DNA of 64,000 bases, taken from positions 496,001 through 560,000 of the forward strand of contig JAXLYE010000004.1 in assembly GCA_046351595.1 (NCBI GenBank). Reading direction: 5' to 3'. The DNA is from JAXLYE01 sp046351595 (GTDB taxonomy: Bacteria; Myxococcota_A; Polyangia; Palsa-1104; JAEUJZ01). The translations under genes and the position numbers were made by a program. This document shows, in pieces, positions 1-8,968 of this stretch. Numbering within the stretch: the stretch's first letter is position 1; each line of letters starts with the position of its first letter. The notes beneath the pieces are model-generated. The model worked only from the letters and a program-made list of their open reading frames with translations, searched no databases and had not been told where the DNA came from.

Positions 1-618
1 GCAGCGTGCACACGCGCTACACCCTCGGTGCGGCCTGTGCCGGCTCGCTGTGCTCTGCGCGGTGGCCGCGCTGCGAAAAAGGAGCTCCAGGTACGCCTTC
101 CAAGATACATTCAAGGCACACTCCGGATACATTCTGGGAGCAGCCAATGCAGGTCCCAGATGCGTTCCAGATCCGCTGGACGGACCCGGCACCGGAGTCT
201 GCGAGGGTCTTCCGGAGGGAGGCGCAGCCGCGTCGCTGCGCGACCGGCTTGGTCTGTATACTAACCTTCCGGTTGGCAGTTGCCAGGGAGTTACCTGGGT
301 TTACGCCAATTTACGATGCGGCCCTACACCTGGGCCGCGTCGAAGTCCTCGGGCCGCGGGTCTTCCCTGAGCCCGCGCCGGCCGCGGTGCGGAATCCGCA
401 GTGCCGCGGAGTGTGACGCACGGACTCTAGAGTGCGGCATCTCCTCTGGATCCCGCTTCGGCGTTACGGAGTCCGCCCGAGCTGTGTGGCGGCTCCGCCA
501 GCGCGCTCCGTTGCCGCTCGGAGAGACGAAACGGAACGGAGCCGCGACCGCGCAGGTGCGGCTCTCGTCCGCGCGCCAGGCGGTGCGCAAGCGGGTGTTT
601 TGCAACGGTTCTGGCGGG
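1..618. other. Leader region without a supportable gene
   Basis: No open frame here has a convincing ribosome site, codon pattern or recognisable domain. The frames that are open overlap each other on both strands, as expected at high GC. I treat the stretch as non-coding sequence upstream of the OmpA-family gene; a promoter match and a short tandem repeat follow it. Confidence 0.5.
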
Positions 619-634
619 TGGCACCGTGCTTGCT
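619..634 (+). promoter_or_regulatory. Sigma-54 (RpoN) type promoter
   Basis: The sequence TGGCAC-N5-TTGCT matches the -24/-12 consensus exactly, with the GG and GC elements ten bases apart. It points toward the OmpA-family gene whose start is at 929, which would give a leader of roughly 280 nt that includes the 12-bp repeat. Sigma-54 promoters are common in myxobacteria. No enhancer-binding-protein site was identified. Confidence 0.5.
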
Positions 635-686
635 GTCTGTGTCGCGCCGAGGGGTAGGATGTGCTCCTGATCAGGTTCCTCATCAG

Positions 687-728
687 TTCTTCGTCTGGTT
701 CTTCGTCTGGTTCTTCGTCTGGTTCTTA
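687..728 (+). repeat. 12-bp tandem repeat, 3.5 copies
   Basis: The unit TTCTTCGTCTGG is repeated at 687-698, 699-710 and 711-722, followed by half a unit. It lies in the presumed leader of the OmpA-family gene, not in a supported coding region. Similar short arrays flank several other genes in the window. Confidence 0.85.
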
Positions 729-928
729 TGGCCGACCCTGCGTGGCCTGATGCACATCAGGATTTTTTACGCAGCGCGCGCAAGGGGGAGCATAGTAGGT
801 GGACCCCCTTCTTTGCTCTGGACTCCCCCGGGTCGCTGTGCCGTGCGCGGACCCGGGCGCTGGTTGAGATTGCACGTCGCCTGCCGCGGGGCGCGGCAGT
901 GACACGGACTATGACTGGGGAGGCTTTC

Positions 929-2923
929 GTGACTCGCACCCGTTCGCTTATCGCTTGTGCACTGGGTCTGTTCCTGGGCGTTCTCGCGCACAGCCCGCCG
1001 GCGCGAGGTCAAAGCGCCACCGTCAACCAGGGCTTCACCGTCAACCGCTACGAGCCGACCGCCGCCGGCGAGTGGTCGTTCTGGGTCGACCACCCCTGGT
1101 ACTCGTCGATGCGCTACTTCGCCGCGGGCATCACGCTGAACTACGCGCACAACCCGCTGGTCTTCGGCCGCGACAATCCCGACGGGACCTTCTCGCAGAC
1201 CTCCTCGGTCATCGAGCACCAGCTGCTCGGGCACGTCGACCTGGCCGGCTCGTTCCTCGATCGCGTCTTGATCACGGCGACGCTGCCGGTGACGTTCCTG
1301 GAGCGCGGCACGCCGACCGCGGGCGTGAGCCCGGCCTCGGGCGTGGTCGTCGGTGATCCGCGGCTGGGGCTGTGGGTGCGGCTGTTCGGCCAGCCCTACA
1401 AGAGCGCGATCTCGATGAGCCTGGGCGGTAACGTCTGGCTGCCGCTGCGCGGCTTCGGGGTGACGTCCGGCGTCGCCGAAACCTCGTCGGAGTCGAGCGT
1501 GCGTGTGCTGCCCAAGCTGGTGCTCGGCGGCCTGGCCAAGCGCGTGATGTGGTCGCTGACCGGCGGCTTTCTGTACCGGCCCGCGGCGCGCCTCGGCGTC
1601 GGCATCGACGATGCCGGCAGCACCGTCGGCTCCGAGGTGCAGATCGGCGCGGCGCTGGCCTACGCCAACACGGACATTCGCCTCGCCATCGGGCCCGAGG
1701 CGATCTTGAGCAGCGTGGTGCTCGGCACCGACCGCGTGAAGCCGTTCTCGCGCGACTTCACCAGCCTCGAGGTGCTGCTCGGGCTGCACTACAACATCGC
1801 CCGCCTGTTCAACCTCAGCGTCGGCGGCGGCGTCGGCATCCTGCGCACGCCGGGCACGCCGGACGGGCGCGCGCTTTTGCGCCTGTCGTACGCGCCGTGG
1901 CGCACCGAGAAGAAGGGCGAGCCGGATCGCGACGAGGACGGCATCGTCGATCGCCTCGATCAGTGCCCGGACGTCCCCAAGGGCCGGCGCCCGGATCCCG
2001 AGCGCCTCGGCTGCCCGCTCGGCGACCGCGACAAGGACGGCGTGCTCGATCCCGAGGATCAGTGCCCGGATCAGCACAAGGGACCCAACCCGGATCCGAA
2101 CAAGCTCGGCTGCCCGCTCGGCGACCGCGACGGCGACGGTGTGCTCGATCCCGAGGATCAGTGCCCGGATCAGCACAAGGGGCCCAAGCCGGATCCGAAC
2201 AAGCTCGGCTGCCCGGCCGGGGACCGCGACAGCGACGGGGTGGTCGACTTCGAGGACCAGTGCCCGGATCAGCATAAGGGGTCCAAGCCGGATCCGAACA
2301 AGCCGGGCTGCCCGCTCGGCGACCGCGACAAGGACACGGTCGTGGATCCCGAGGACGCGTGCCCGGATCAGCCGGGCGCCCCGAGCACGGATCCGAAGAA
2401 GAACGGCTGCCCGGGGCTCGTGGTGGTGAGCGACGGCAAGATCCAGATCCTTGCGCCGGTGTTCTTCGCGACCAACAAGGACGTGATCCTGCAGAAGAGC
2501 TACCCGGTGCTGGAGTCGGTCGCCGAGGCGCTGCGCGTAGCCAAGGACATCAAGAAGCTGGCGGTCGAGGGCCACACCGACAACCGCGGCAAGGCCGACT
2601 ACAACCGCGACCTGTCGGATCGGCGCGCCAAGAGCGTCATGCGCTACCTGGTCGAGAAGGGCGGGATCGACGCCGGCCGCCTCGAGGCGCGCGGCTACGG
2701 TCCGGACAAGCCGATCGCCGACAACAAGACCGCCAAGGGCCGCGAGAAGAACCGCCGCGTCGAGTTCGTGATCGTCGACCCGCCGCAGTCGGCGAGCGTG
2801 AAGTCGCAGTCCGCCGCCGACGTCGCGGTCCCGAGCTCGCCCGACCAGAGCGACGGCCAGAAGGGCGGCCAGAAGGGCGCCAAGAAGGGCGCCAAGAAGG
2901 GCAAGGGCGGCAAGGCGAAGTAG
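929..2923 (+). CDS. OmpA-family outer membrane protein with thrombospondin type 3 repeats
   Basis: Predicted 664 aa. The GTG at 929 is chosen because GGGGAGG ends about six bases upstream and it yields a clean Sec signal peptide ending near residue 28 (PPARG-Q); an ATG at 911 is in frame but lacks that site. Residues about 30-325 look like an outer-membrane beta barrel. Residues about 330-496 hold five Asp-rich calcium-binding TSP3-like repeats (D-x-D-x-DG-x-x-D followed by a CPD element). Residues about 505-615 are an OmpA C-terminal peptidoglycan-binding domain with GHTDNRG and NRRVEF. The tail is Lys/Gly-rich. The family anchors the outer membrane to peptidoglycan; the calcium-binding linker suggests a surface structural protein. 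It stands alone on the + strand behind a sigma-54-like promoter. Confidence 0.9.
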   Translation: MTRTRSLIACALGLFLGVLAHSPPARGQSATVNQGFTVNRYEPTAAGEWSFWVDHPWYSSMRYFAAGITLNYAHNPLVFGRDNPDGTFSQTSSVIEHQLLGHVDLAGSFLDRVLITATLPVTFLERGTPTAGVSPASGVVVGDPRLGLWVRLFGQPYKSAISMSLGGNVWLPLRGFGVTSGVAETSSESSVRVLPKLVLGGLAKRVMWSLTGGFLYRPAARLGVGIDDAGSTVGSEVQIGAALAYANTDIRLAIGPEAILSSVVLGTDRVKPFSRDFTSLEVLLGLHYNIARLFNLSVGGGVGILRTPGTPDGRALLRLSYAPWRTEKKGEPDRDEDGIVDRLDQCPDVPKGRRPDPERLGCPLGDRDKDGVLDPEDQCPDQHKGPNPDPNKLGCPLGDRDGDGVLDPEDQCPDQHKGPKPDPNKLGCPAGDRDSDGVVDFEDQCPDQHKGSKPDPNKPGCPLGDRDKDTVVDPEDACPDQPGAPSTDPKKNGCPGLVVVSDGKIQILAPVFFATNKDVILQKSYPVLESVAEALRVAKDIKKLAVEGHTDNRGKADYNRDLSDRRAKSVMRYLVEKGGIDAGRLEARGYGPDKPIADNKTAKGREKNRRVEFVIVDPPQSASVKSQSAADVAVPSSPDQSDGQKGGQKGAKKGAKKGKGGKAK

Positions 2924-3059
2924 CACCCTTCGCTTGGGCGGGGCGCGAGCGCGCCCGCTGCGTGCGGATTGCGGATTGCAGAGCGATCGGGGGGGCGTGC
3001 GGAGCAGGAGCCGGAGCTCCGGCCGGCCCTCCGGTCGAACTTAAGAAGGGAGAATTGAG

Positions 3060-6000
3060 ATGCCTAATTTGAGCCTTGAAGGTACGAGGCGTCGGCTGGG
3101 CCGAGCGCTTTTGCGCGGGGCCGGGGCCAGCCGATCCGTGCGCACGACCCTGTCGGCCCTGTGGGTGTCGGGCCTGGCCGTGATGCTCGGCTGCTCGGGC
3201 GAGGAGATCCGCCCGCAGCTCACGCCGACCGAGCCGCCCGCCGCGGTGACGAGCGTCAGCCAGGCGCTCGCGGGCAAGGACGGCGCGGTCACGATCCTGG
3301 CCGCGACGCAGCAGGTCGTGAACCGCTACGCCGCGGTGGCCGCCGACGTCAAGCCCGGCGACAAGAGCATCCGCGTCACCGGCCTGGCGGCGCTGAACGT
3401 CGCGGCCGGCGACCTGCTGATGGTGATCCAGATGCAGGGCGCGACGCTCGACTTCACGGACACCATCACCTACGGCGAGGTAATAAACTACAACGGCGCC
3501 GGGCGCTACGAGTTCGTCACCGTCACCGGCACCGACGCCGCGGCCGGCACCGTGCAGGTCGACTCGTGCGGCGGCGGCGTGCGCAACGCCTACAGCGCCG
3601 CGGCGCACACCCAGGTCGTGCGCGTGCCGCAGTACACCACGCTGACCGTGCAGCTGGCCGGCAGCATCATCGCGCCCGCGTGGAACGGCAGCGTCGGCGG
3701 CATCGTCGCGGTGCACGCGCAGAACTCGGTCAGCCTGAACGGCAGCATCGACGTCTCGGCGCGCGGCTTCCGCCCCGGCCTGCTCGACAACCTGACGACC
3801 GATCCCAACCTGTCGATGCCGATCTTCCGCAGCACCAACGCGGCGGCCGGCGGCGAGAAGGGCGAGGGCATCGGCGGCTACAGCGCCGACTACGACGCCA
3901 GCGGTGGGCGCTACGGCCGCGGCGCGCCGGGCAACGGCGGCGGCGGCGGCAACTCGCACAACGCCGGCGGCGGCGGCGGCGCCAACGCCGCGACCAAGCC
4001 GTGGCGGCGCGGCCAGGGCGTGATGGATCCGGCGGCCCTGGGCGGCGCCCAGGCGTGGCTGCTCGATCCGGGCTACATCGGCAACACCAACCAGCTGACC
4101 AGCGACGGCGGCGGCGGCCGCGGCGGCTACACCTTCGGCTCGGTCGATCTGGACGCGCGCACCGTCGGGCCGGGCCAGACGACCTGGGGCGGCGACTCGC
4201 GCCGCGAGGTCGGCGGCCTGGGCGGCCGCCCCGTCGAGTCCGGGGTCACGCAGCGCCTGTTCCTGGGCGGCGGCGGCGGCGCCGGCGACGGCAACAACGA
4301 CGCGGCCAACCAGGGAGGCGCCGGCGGCGGCCTGGTCTTCCTCGCCTCGCCGATGGTCAGCGGCACCGGCCAGATCCTGGCCAACGGCGAGAGCGCCCTG
4401 CCCACGCGCAACGGCAACAACGACGCGCCCGGCGGCGGCGGCGGCGGCGGCACGGTCGTGGTCGCGGCGCAGACCCTGACCGGCATCAGCGTCTCGGCCA
4501 ACGGCGGCCGCGGCGGCAACCAGGGCGTGATCACCAACGAGTCCGAGGGCCCGGGCGGCGGCGGCGGCGGCGGCTTCGTCGCGCTCGCCGGCGGCACCGT
4601 CACCACCAGCGTCAGCGGCGGCAAGAGCGGCACCTCGCTGTCGACCGCGGTCACCGAGTTCCCGGTCAACGGCGCCACCGACGGCAACAGCGGCGTCGGC
4701 AGCGCCTCGGCGGCGGCGCTCGTGCCGCTCATCCCGATGCTCGACTGCTCGCCCAACCAGGCCGACCTGGCGGTGACCATCACCGACAACCTGAGCGGCG
4801 GCCCCGCGGTCCCGGGCGGCACGGTGCGCTACACCGTCGACTACACCACGCGCGGCACGACGCTGGTCCGCAACGCCAGCATCTCGGACGTGATCCCGCC
4901 CGGCATCGCCCCGCAGACCGTCAAGTGGACCTGCACCGCGACCGGCGGCGCCACCTGCCCGGCGGCCATGGGCACCGGCAGCATCCCGCCGACCCAGGTC
5001 GACCTGCCGACCGGCAGCAGCCTGCGCTTCGTCGTCGACGTGCCGGTGCCGGCGACGGCGACGGGCTTCTTCACCTACTCGGCCGGCATCCAGCCGCCGA
5101 TCGACATCAGCGACCCGAACCAGGCCAACAATACGGCCACGCGCAGCGCGCCGGTGGACAACAACCAGCCCGCCACCGCCGCCGACCTGAGCGTGACGCT
5201 GATGCGCAGCCCGACGACGGTGCAGCCCGGCCAGTCGGTCACCTACACGACGGCGGTGACCAACAACGGGCCGGGCACCGTCACCGGCGTGCAGACGACC
5301 GTCACGCTGCCGGCCGGCAGCGTCGTCACGACCGCGCCCAACGGCACCGGCTGGACCTGCGTCTCCAGCCAGCCGCTGACCTACGTCTGCAGCCGCGCCA
5401 CGCTGGCCGCCGGCATGGTCGCGCCGGCGATCACCGCGGTGGTCACCGCGCCCTCGCCGGCGAGCCCGCAGGGCCTGGTCACCACCAGCTCGGTGACGGC
5501 GCTGAAGAACAACGATCCGAACCCGGGCAACAACACCGCGGTCTCGGCCATCGGCGGCGCCCGCAGCGCCGACCTGGCGATCGCGATCAGCAAGGACCCG
5601 GCGAGCGCGATGCCCGGCGAGGTCACGACCTACACCGTCAACGTCACCAACAACGGCCCGGACACCGTCCCGAACCCGAGCGTGGTGCTGACGCTGCCGC
5701 CCGGCGTGACGATCGTCATGGACGCGGCCGGCGACGGCTGGACCTGCACCAAGAGCGACTCGACGTACACCTGCACGCGGCCGGACGCTCCGGCGGGCGC
5801 GCTGCCGCCGATCAAGGCGCAGATCACGACGCCGCAGCCGCCGTCGCAGGGCGGGCCGTCGCCGCTGGTCATCGGCCTGGTCGGGGCGCCGGCGCTCTCG
5901 GATCCCAACCCCGCGAACAACACCGCGGTGGTGGACGCCGCCAGCACGCCGGTCAGCGGCTCGGACCTGGCGCTGACCCTCACCAAGTCGCCGACCCCGT

Positions 6001-6875
6001 CGGTGCTCGGCAGCGAGACGACGTACACGCTGCAGCTCACCAACAAGGGCCCGGATACGGCGCCGGCGGCGGTCCTGACCTATACGCTGCCGCCGAACAG
6101 CGTCGTCACTTCGTTCACGCCGGGCGCGGGCTGGAGCTGCGTGCAGAACGGGCTGTCGTTCACCTGCGTGCGCTCGGCGGTCGTGGTCGGGGACGCGCCG
6201 CCGGTCGTCGTCAAGGCGATCACGCCGCTGCCCGCCGACGGCAGCCAGAACGCCGGTGCAGTCGTCGGTGAGGTCACGGCGCTGCAGGGCCGCGATCCGA
6301 ACCCGCTGAACAACAGCGCCTCGGTCCCGGCCGGCAACCCCGCGGGCACCAGCTCTGATCTGGCGGTGCGCCTGACCCGCAGCCCCGAGACGCCGAACGT
6401 CGGCGACGAGGTGACGTACACGCTGATCGCGACCAACCGCGGTGACGCGCCGGTCAGCGACGTCGTGGTGACGCTGCAGGTGCCGCCGGGCGGCGAGATC
6501 GTGCGCACCGACTTCGGCGACTGGAGCTGCCGCCAGGACCTCTCGACGTTCGTCTGCACGCGGCCACAGCTGGCCCCCGGTGACGGGGCGCCGATCCAGG
6601 TGACGGTGCGGCTGCCGGCGCGCGGCGCCAACGACGTGATGCCGGGTGTCGGCGGCGCCGTCGCGACCGTGAACGGCGCGAACAACACCGACCCGGATCC
6701 CAGCAACAACGTCGCCTCGCTGACCGGCGTCAACTACCGCCTCAACGGCGGCGGCTTCAGCTTCGGCTGCAGCGTCGGTGCGGCGGCCCCGCAGTCGCCG
6801 GCCCTGGGCCTCTTGGTCGCGGCCTTCACCCTCGCGCTGCTGAGCCTGCGCCGAAGGTCCGCCCGCCGCGCCTGA
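3060..6875 (+). CDS. Large DUF11-repeat surface protein with MYXO-CTERM tail
   Basis: Predicted 1271 aa, with an AAGGGAG ribosome site before the ATG. The N-terminus has a positively charged leader and a hydrophobic stretch ending in a lipobox-like VMLGC near residue 45, so it may be a lipoprotein. Residues about 260-560 are strikingly Gly-rich. Five DUF11 (adhesin-like beta-sandwich) repeats start near residues 567, 709, 838, 968 and 1099, each opening with A/S-D-L. The C-terminus has a GC-containing motif, a hydrophobic helix and an Arg-rich end: the MYXO-CTERM sorting signal of Myxococcota surface proteins. Likely cell-surface adhesin or structural protein. Having both a lipobox and a sorting tail is unusual. 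No enzymatic motif is visible. Confidence 0.85.
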   Translation: MPNLSLEGTRRRLGRALLRGAGASRSVRTTLSALWVSGLAVMLGCSGEEIRPQLTPTEPPAAVTSVSQALAGKDGAVTILAATQQVVNRYAAVAADVKPGDKSIRVTGLAALNVAAGDLLMVIQMQGATLDFTDTITYGEVINYNGAGRYEFVTVTGTDAAAGTVQVDSCGGGVRNAYSAAAHTQVVRVPQYTTLTVQLAGSIIAPAWNGSVGGIVAVHAQNSVSLNGSIDVSARGFRPGLLDNLTTDPNLSMPIFRSTNAAAGGEKGEGIGGYSADYDASGGRYGRGAPGNGGGGGNSHNAGGGGGANAATKPWRRGQGVMDPAALGGAQAWLLDPGYIGNTNQLTSDGGGGRGGYTFGSVDLDARTVGPGQTTWGGDSRREVGGLGGRPVESGVTQRLFLGGGGGAGDGNNDAANQGGAGGGLVFLASPMVSGTGQILANGESALPTRNGNNDAPGGGGGGGTVVVAAQTLTGISVSANGGRGGNQGVITNESEGPGGGGGGGFVALAGGTVTTSVSGGKSGTSLSTAVTEFPVNGATDGNSGVGSASAAALVPLIPMLDCSPNQADLAVTITDNLSGGPAVPGGTVRYTVDYTTRGTTLVRNASISDVIPPGIAPQTVKWTCTATGGATCPAAMGTGSIPPTQVDLPTGSSLRFVVDVPVPATATGFFTYSAGIQPPIDISDPNQANNTATRSAPVDNNQPATAADLSVTLMRSPTTVQPGQSVTYTTAVTNNGPGTVTGVQTTVTLPAGSVVTTAPNGTGWTCVSSQPLTYVCSRATLAAGMVAPAITAVVTAPSPASPQGLVTTSSVTALKNNDPNPGNNTAVSAIGGARSADLAIAISKDPASAMPGEVTTYTVNVTNNGPDTVPNPSVVLTLPPGVTIVMDAAGDGWTCTKSDSTYTCTRPDAPAGALPPIKAQITTPQPPSQGGPSPLVIGLVGAPALSDPNPANNTAVVDAASTPVSGSDLALTLTKSPTPSVLGSETTYTLQLTNKGPDTAPAAVLTYTLPPNSVVTSFTPGAGWSCVQNGLSFTCVRSAVVVGDAPPVVVKAITPLPADGSQNAGAVVGEVTALQGRDPNPLNNSASVPAGNPAGTSSDLAVRLTRSPETPNVGDEVTYTLIATNRGDAPVSDVVVTLQVPPGGEIVRTDFGDWSCRQDLSTFVCTRPQLAPGDGAPIQVTVRLPARGANDVMPGVGGAVATVNGANNTDPDPSNNVASLTGVNYRLNGGGFSFGCSVGAAAPQSPALGLLVAAFTLALLSLRRRSARRA

Positions 6876-7046
6876 CCCGGCCCGATCCGCGCCGCCTTCC
6901 CAGAGCCACAGATCCCCTCTTCCCCTTGCCCGACCGCTCATTCCCTTGAGCGCCGGGCGAGGGCGGAGCCTGTGCGCCGGTGCGATTGCCGCGGCCACCG
7001 CGGTGAGGGAAAATGGCGGACGCTCTGCTCAAGACGAGAAAAAGGA

Positions 7047-8117
7047 ATGCCTGAACAGAAGCAGGACCGAGGTCCGGGGGCGCGGCTCGTGCGACGGGTG
7101 GCGCGTGTCCTTGTGTGGGGGCTCGCCGCGGTGCTGGCGCTGCTCGGGGTGCTGGTGCTGGGCGGCGCGACGTGGAACTCGCTGTGCACTACGCGCGACC
7201 GCAGCCGCTTCCGTCCGCCCGGCCAGCTCGTCGAGGTAGACGGCCGCAAGCTGCACCTGCACTGCACCGGCCAGGGCCAGCCGACGGTGATCCTCGACAG
7301 CGGCTTCAGCCTGCCGGCGCTGAGCTGGGCGCTGGTGCAGCCGGAGCTGTCCCGCCGCACGCGCGTCTGCTCGTACGATCGGGTCGGGCTGGGCCACAGC
7401 GAGCCGGATCCCCGCTTCGCGCCGCAGACCTCGGGGCGCATGGCCGAGCGGCTGCACGCGCTGCTCGAGCGCGGAGGCGTGCGCGGGCCGCTGGTCCTGG
7501 TCGGTCACTCCAACGGCGGCTACCTGGTGCGCTCGTACTACGCGCGGTTTCCGGCCGAGGTGGTCGGCGCGGTCCTGGTCGACGCCTCGCACGAGCGCAT
7601 GGACGAGCACTTCGTCGGCCCGATGTGGGAGCCCGCGCACCGCGACGGGCAGGCGCGGGAGCACCGCTGGCTGCCGGTGTGGCGGTTCCTGTCGTGGTCC
7701 GGCGTGCTGCGCGGCGGCCTGACCCTGCTGTCGCGCTCCTCGAAGCTGCCGCTGCCGCGGGACGTGGTCGACGAGGCGATCTTCCTCTTCAGCCAGCCGG
7801 CGTGGCGCCCGAGCACCGTCGCCGAGGGCGACGGCATCCCCGAGAGCGTCGCCGAGATGCGCAGCGGCCGCGGCCTCGGCAGCCTGCCGCTCGTCGTGCT
7901 CACCGCCGGCAGGTTCCAGCCGCGCGGCGTCCCCGACCGCGGCGACTACTGGAACCAGCTGTGGGTGAAGGAGCTGCAGCCGCAGCTGGCGCGGCTCTCG
8001 ACGCGCGGCCGGCAGGTTGTCGCGGACAGCGGCCACCTCATCCCGTTCGAGGCGCCCGGCGCCGTGGTGCAGGCTGTGAGCGAGGTGCTGGGGACGCTCG
8101 CCGCGAAGCCGCAATAG
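7047..8117 (+). CDS. Membrane-anchored alpha/beta hydrolase
   Basis: Predicted 356 aa. The ATG at 7047 follows AAAGGA. Residues about 18-42 form one transmembrane helix or uncleaved signal anchor, and the rest is an alpha/beta-hydrolase fold. The nucleophile elbow is GHSNGG with Ser155, the acidic residue is probably the Asp of VDASHE, and the His lies in DSGHLIPFE near the C-terminus, so the triad looks complete. The oxyanion region (LDSGF) replaces the usual HG. The family hydrolyses esters, amides or epoxides; the substrate cannot be told from sequence. The gene is single, between the DUF11 protein and convergent minus-strand genes. Confidence 0.85.
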   Translation: MPEQKQDRGPGARLVRRVARVLVWGLAAVLALLGVLVLGGATWNSLCTTRDRSRFRPPGQLVEVDGRKLHLHCTGQGQPTVILDSGFSLPALSWALVQPELSRRTRVCSYDRVGLGHSEPDPRFAPQTSGRMAERLHALLERGGVRGPLVLVGHSNGGYLVRSYYARFPAEVVGAVLVDASHERMDEHFVGPMWEPAHRDGQAREHRWLPVWRFLSWSGVLRGGLTLLSRSSKLPLPRDVVDEAIFLFSQPAWRPSTVAEGDGIPESVAEMRSGRGLGSLPLVVLTAGRFQPRGVPDRGDYWNQLWVKELQPQLARLSTRGRQVVADSGHLIPFEAPGAVVQAVSEVLGTLAAKPQ

Positions 8118-8215
8118 GGAGCCTGCCGCGGGCGCGCTGACCGGGCCCGGACTTTTGCGATTCCCATGCGCTCGCGCGGCGGCGCGGAGCTGTGCGGCGT
8201 GATGCGGCGCGCGGC

Positions 8216-8851
8216 TCAGCACGCAAAGACGATGGTGACCTGCGCCGAGACGGTCACGGCGCCCGGCAGGACCGGCGTCGCCGCCTCCTTGGTCATCGCC
8301 AGCTCCCGCTGCAGGCCGACCCGGCCGCCCTGCACGACCTCGACGCTGAGCGGCGCGCCGAGGCGGACCCCGAGCGCGGCCGCGACGACCTTGGCCTTGT
8401 GGCGGGCCGCCTTCACGGCCTCCTCGAGCGCGGCATCGGCGTGCTCGGCGTCGTCCTGGAGCCCGAAGGACAGGCTGCTGCTCTGGGTGGCGCCGGCGGC
8501 CATGCCCTCATCGAAGATCGCGCCCGCCGTGTCCACTGCGCAGCGCACGGTCAGGTAGTTCTCGGCGGTGTAGCCGATGATCTGGCCCTTCTCCGGAACC
8601 TCCGCGTACTGGAACACCGGCGAGACGCTCAGCCCCCCGGTCTGCAGCTTCTTCTCGGGGATGCCGAGCTGCTTCATCCGCTCGATGAGGGCCGACATCC
8701 GGGCGGCGTTGTCGGCGCTCGCCTCGCGGGCGGTCTTGGCGTTGGTCAGGACGCCGAGGCGGATCCAGGCGACGTCGGGCTTGACCTGGACCTCACCGAC
8801 TCCTGACACGGTGACGGTGCCGGCCGCGGCGGGCTCGTTGTTCTTGGACAT
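8216..8851 (-). CDS. SIMPL (DUF541) domain protein
   Basis: Predicted 211 aa. The start at 8851 is set by a strong AAGGAGGT eight bases before ATG. The N-terminus opens directly into the SIMPL fold (TVTVSGVGEVQVKPDVAWI), and the family pattern is visible throughout. There is no signal peptide, although many SIMPL proteins are periplasmic, so this one looks cytosolic. The molecular role of the family is not firmly known; some members affect oxidative stress or signalling. It lies 117 bp downstream of the truncated kinase gene on the same strand and could share its transcript. Confidence 0.85.
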   Translation of the reverse strand: MSKNNEPAAAGTVTVSGVGEVQVKPDVAWIRLGVLTNAKTAREASADNAARMSALIERMKQLGIPEKKLQTGGLSVSPVFQYAEVPEKGQIIGYTAENYLTVRCAVDTAGAIFDEGMAAGATQSSSLSFGLQDDAEHADAALEEAVKAARHKAKVVAAALGVRLGAPLSVEVVQGGRVGLQRELAMTKEAATPVLPGAVTVSAQVTIVFAC

Positions 8852-8968
8852 GGGACCTCCTTGCGGTCGATGCGAAAAACGCAAGCCGCGTGCCGCCCCC
8901 GCACAGCGGGCCCGCGCTCCTCTCTCCTCGGAGGAGGGCATAGCCAGCGGGCGGCAGCAGGTTACCAG

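Noticed and set aside
2637..6998. Very long minus-strand open frame (about 1450 codons)
   Set aside because: It is antisense to the DUF11 protein. It is dominated by Arg/Ala/Asp/Val repeats typical of the shadow of a GC-rich gene, with no domain and no ribosome site.
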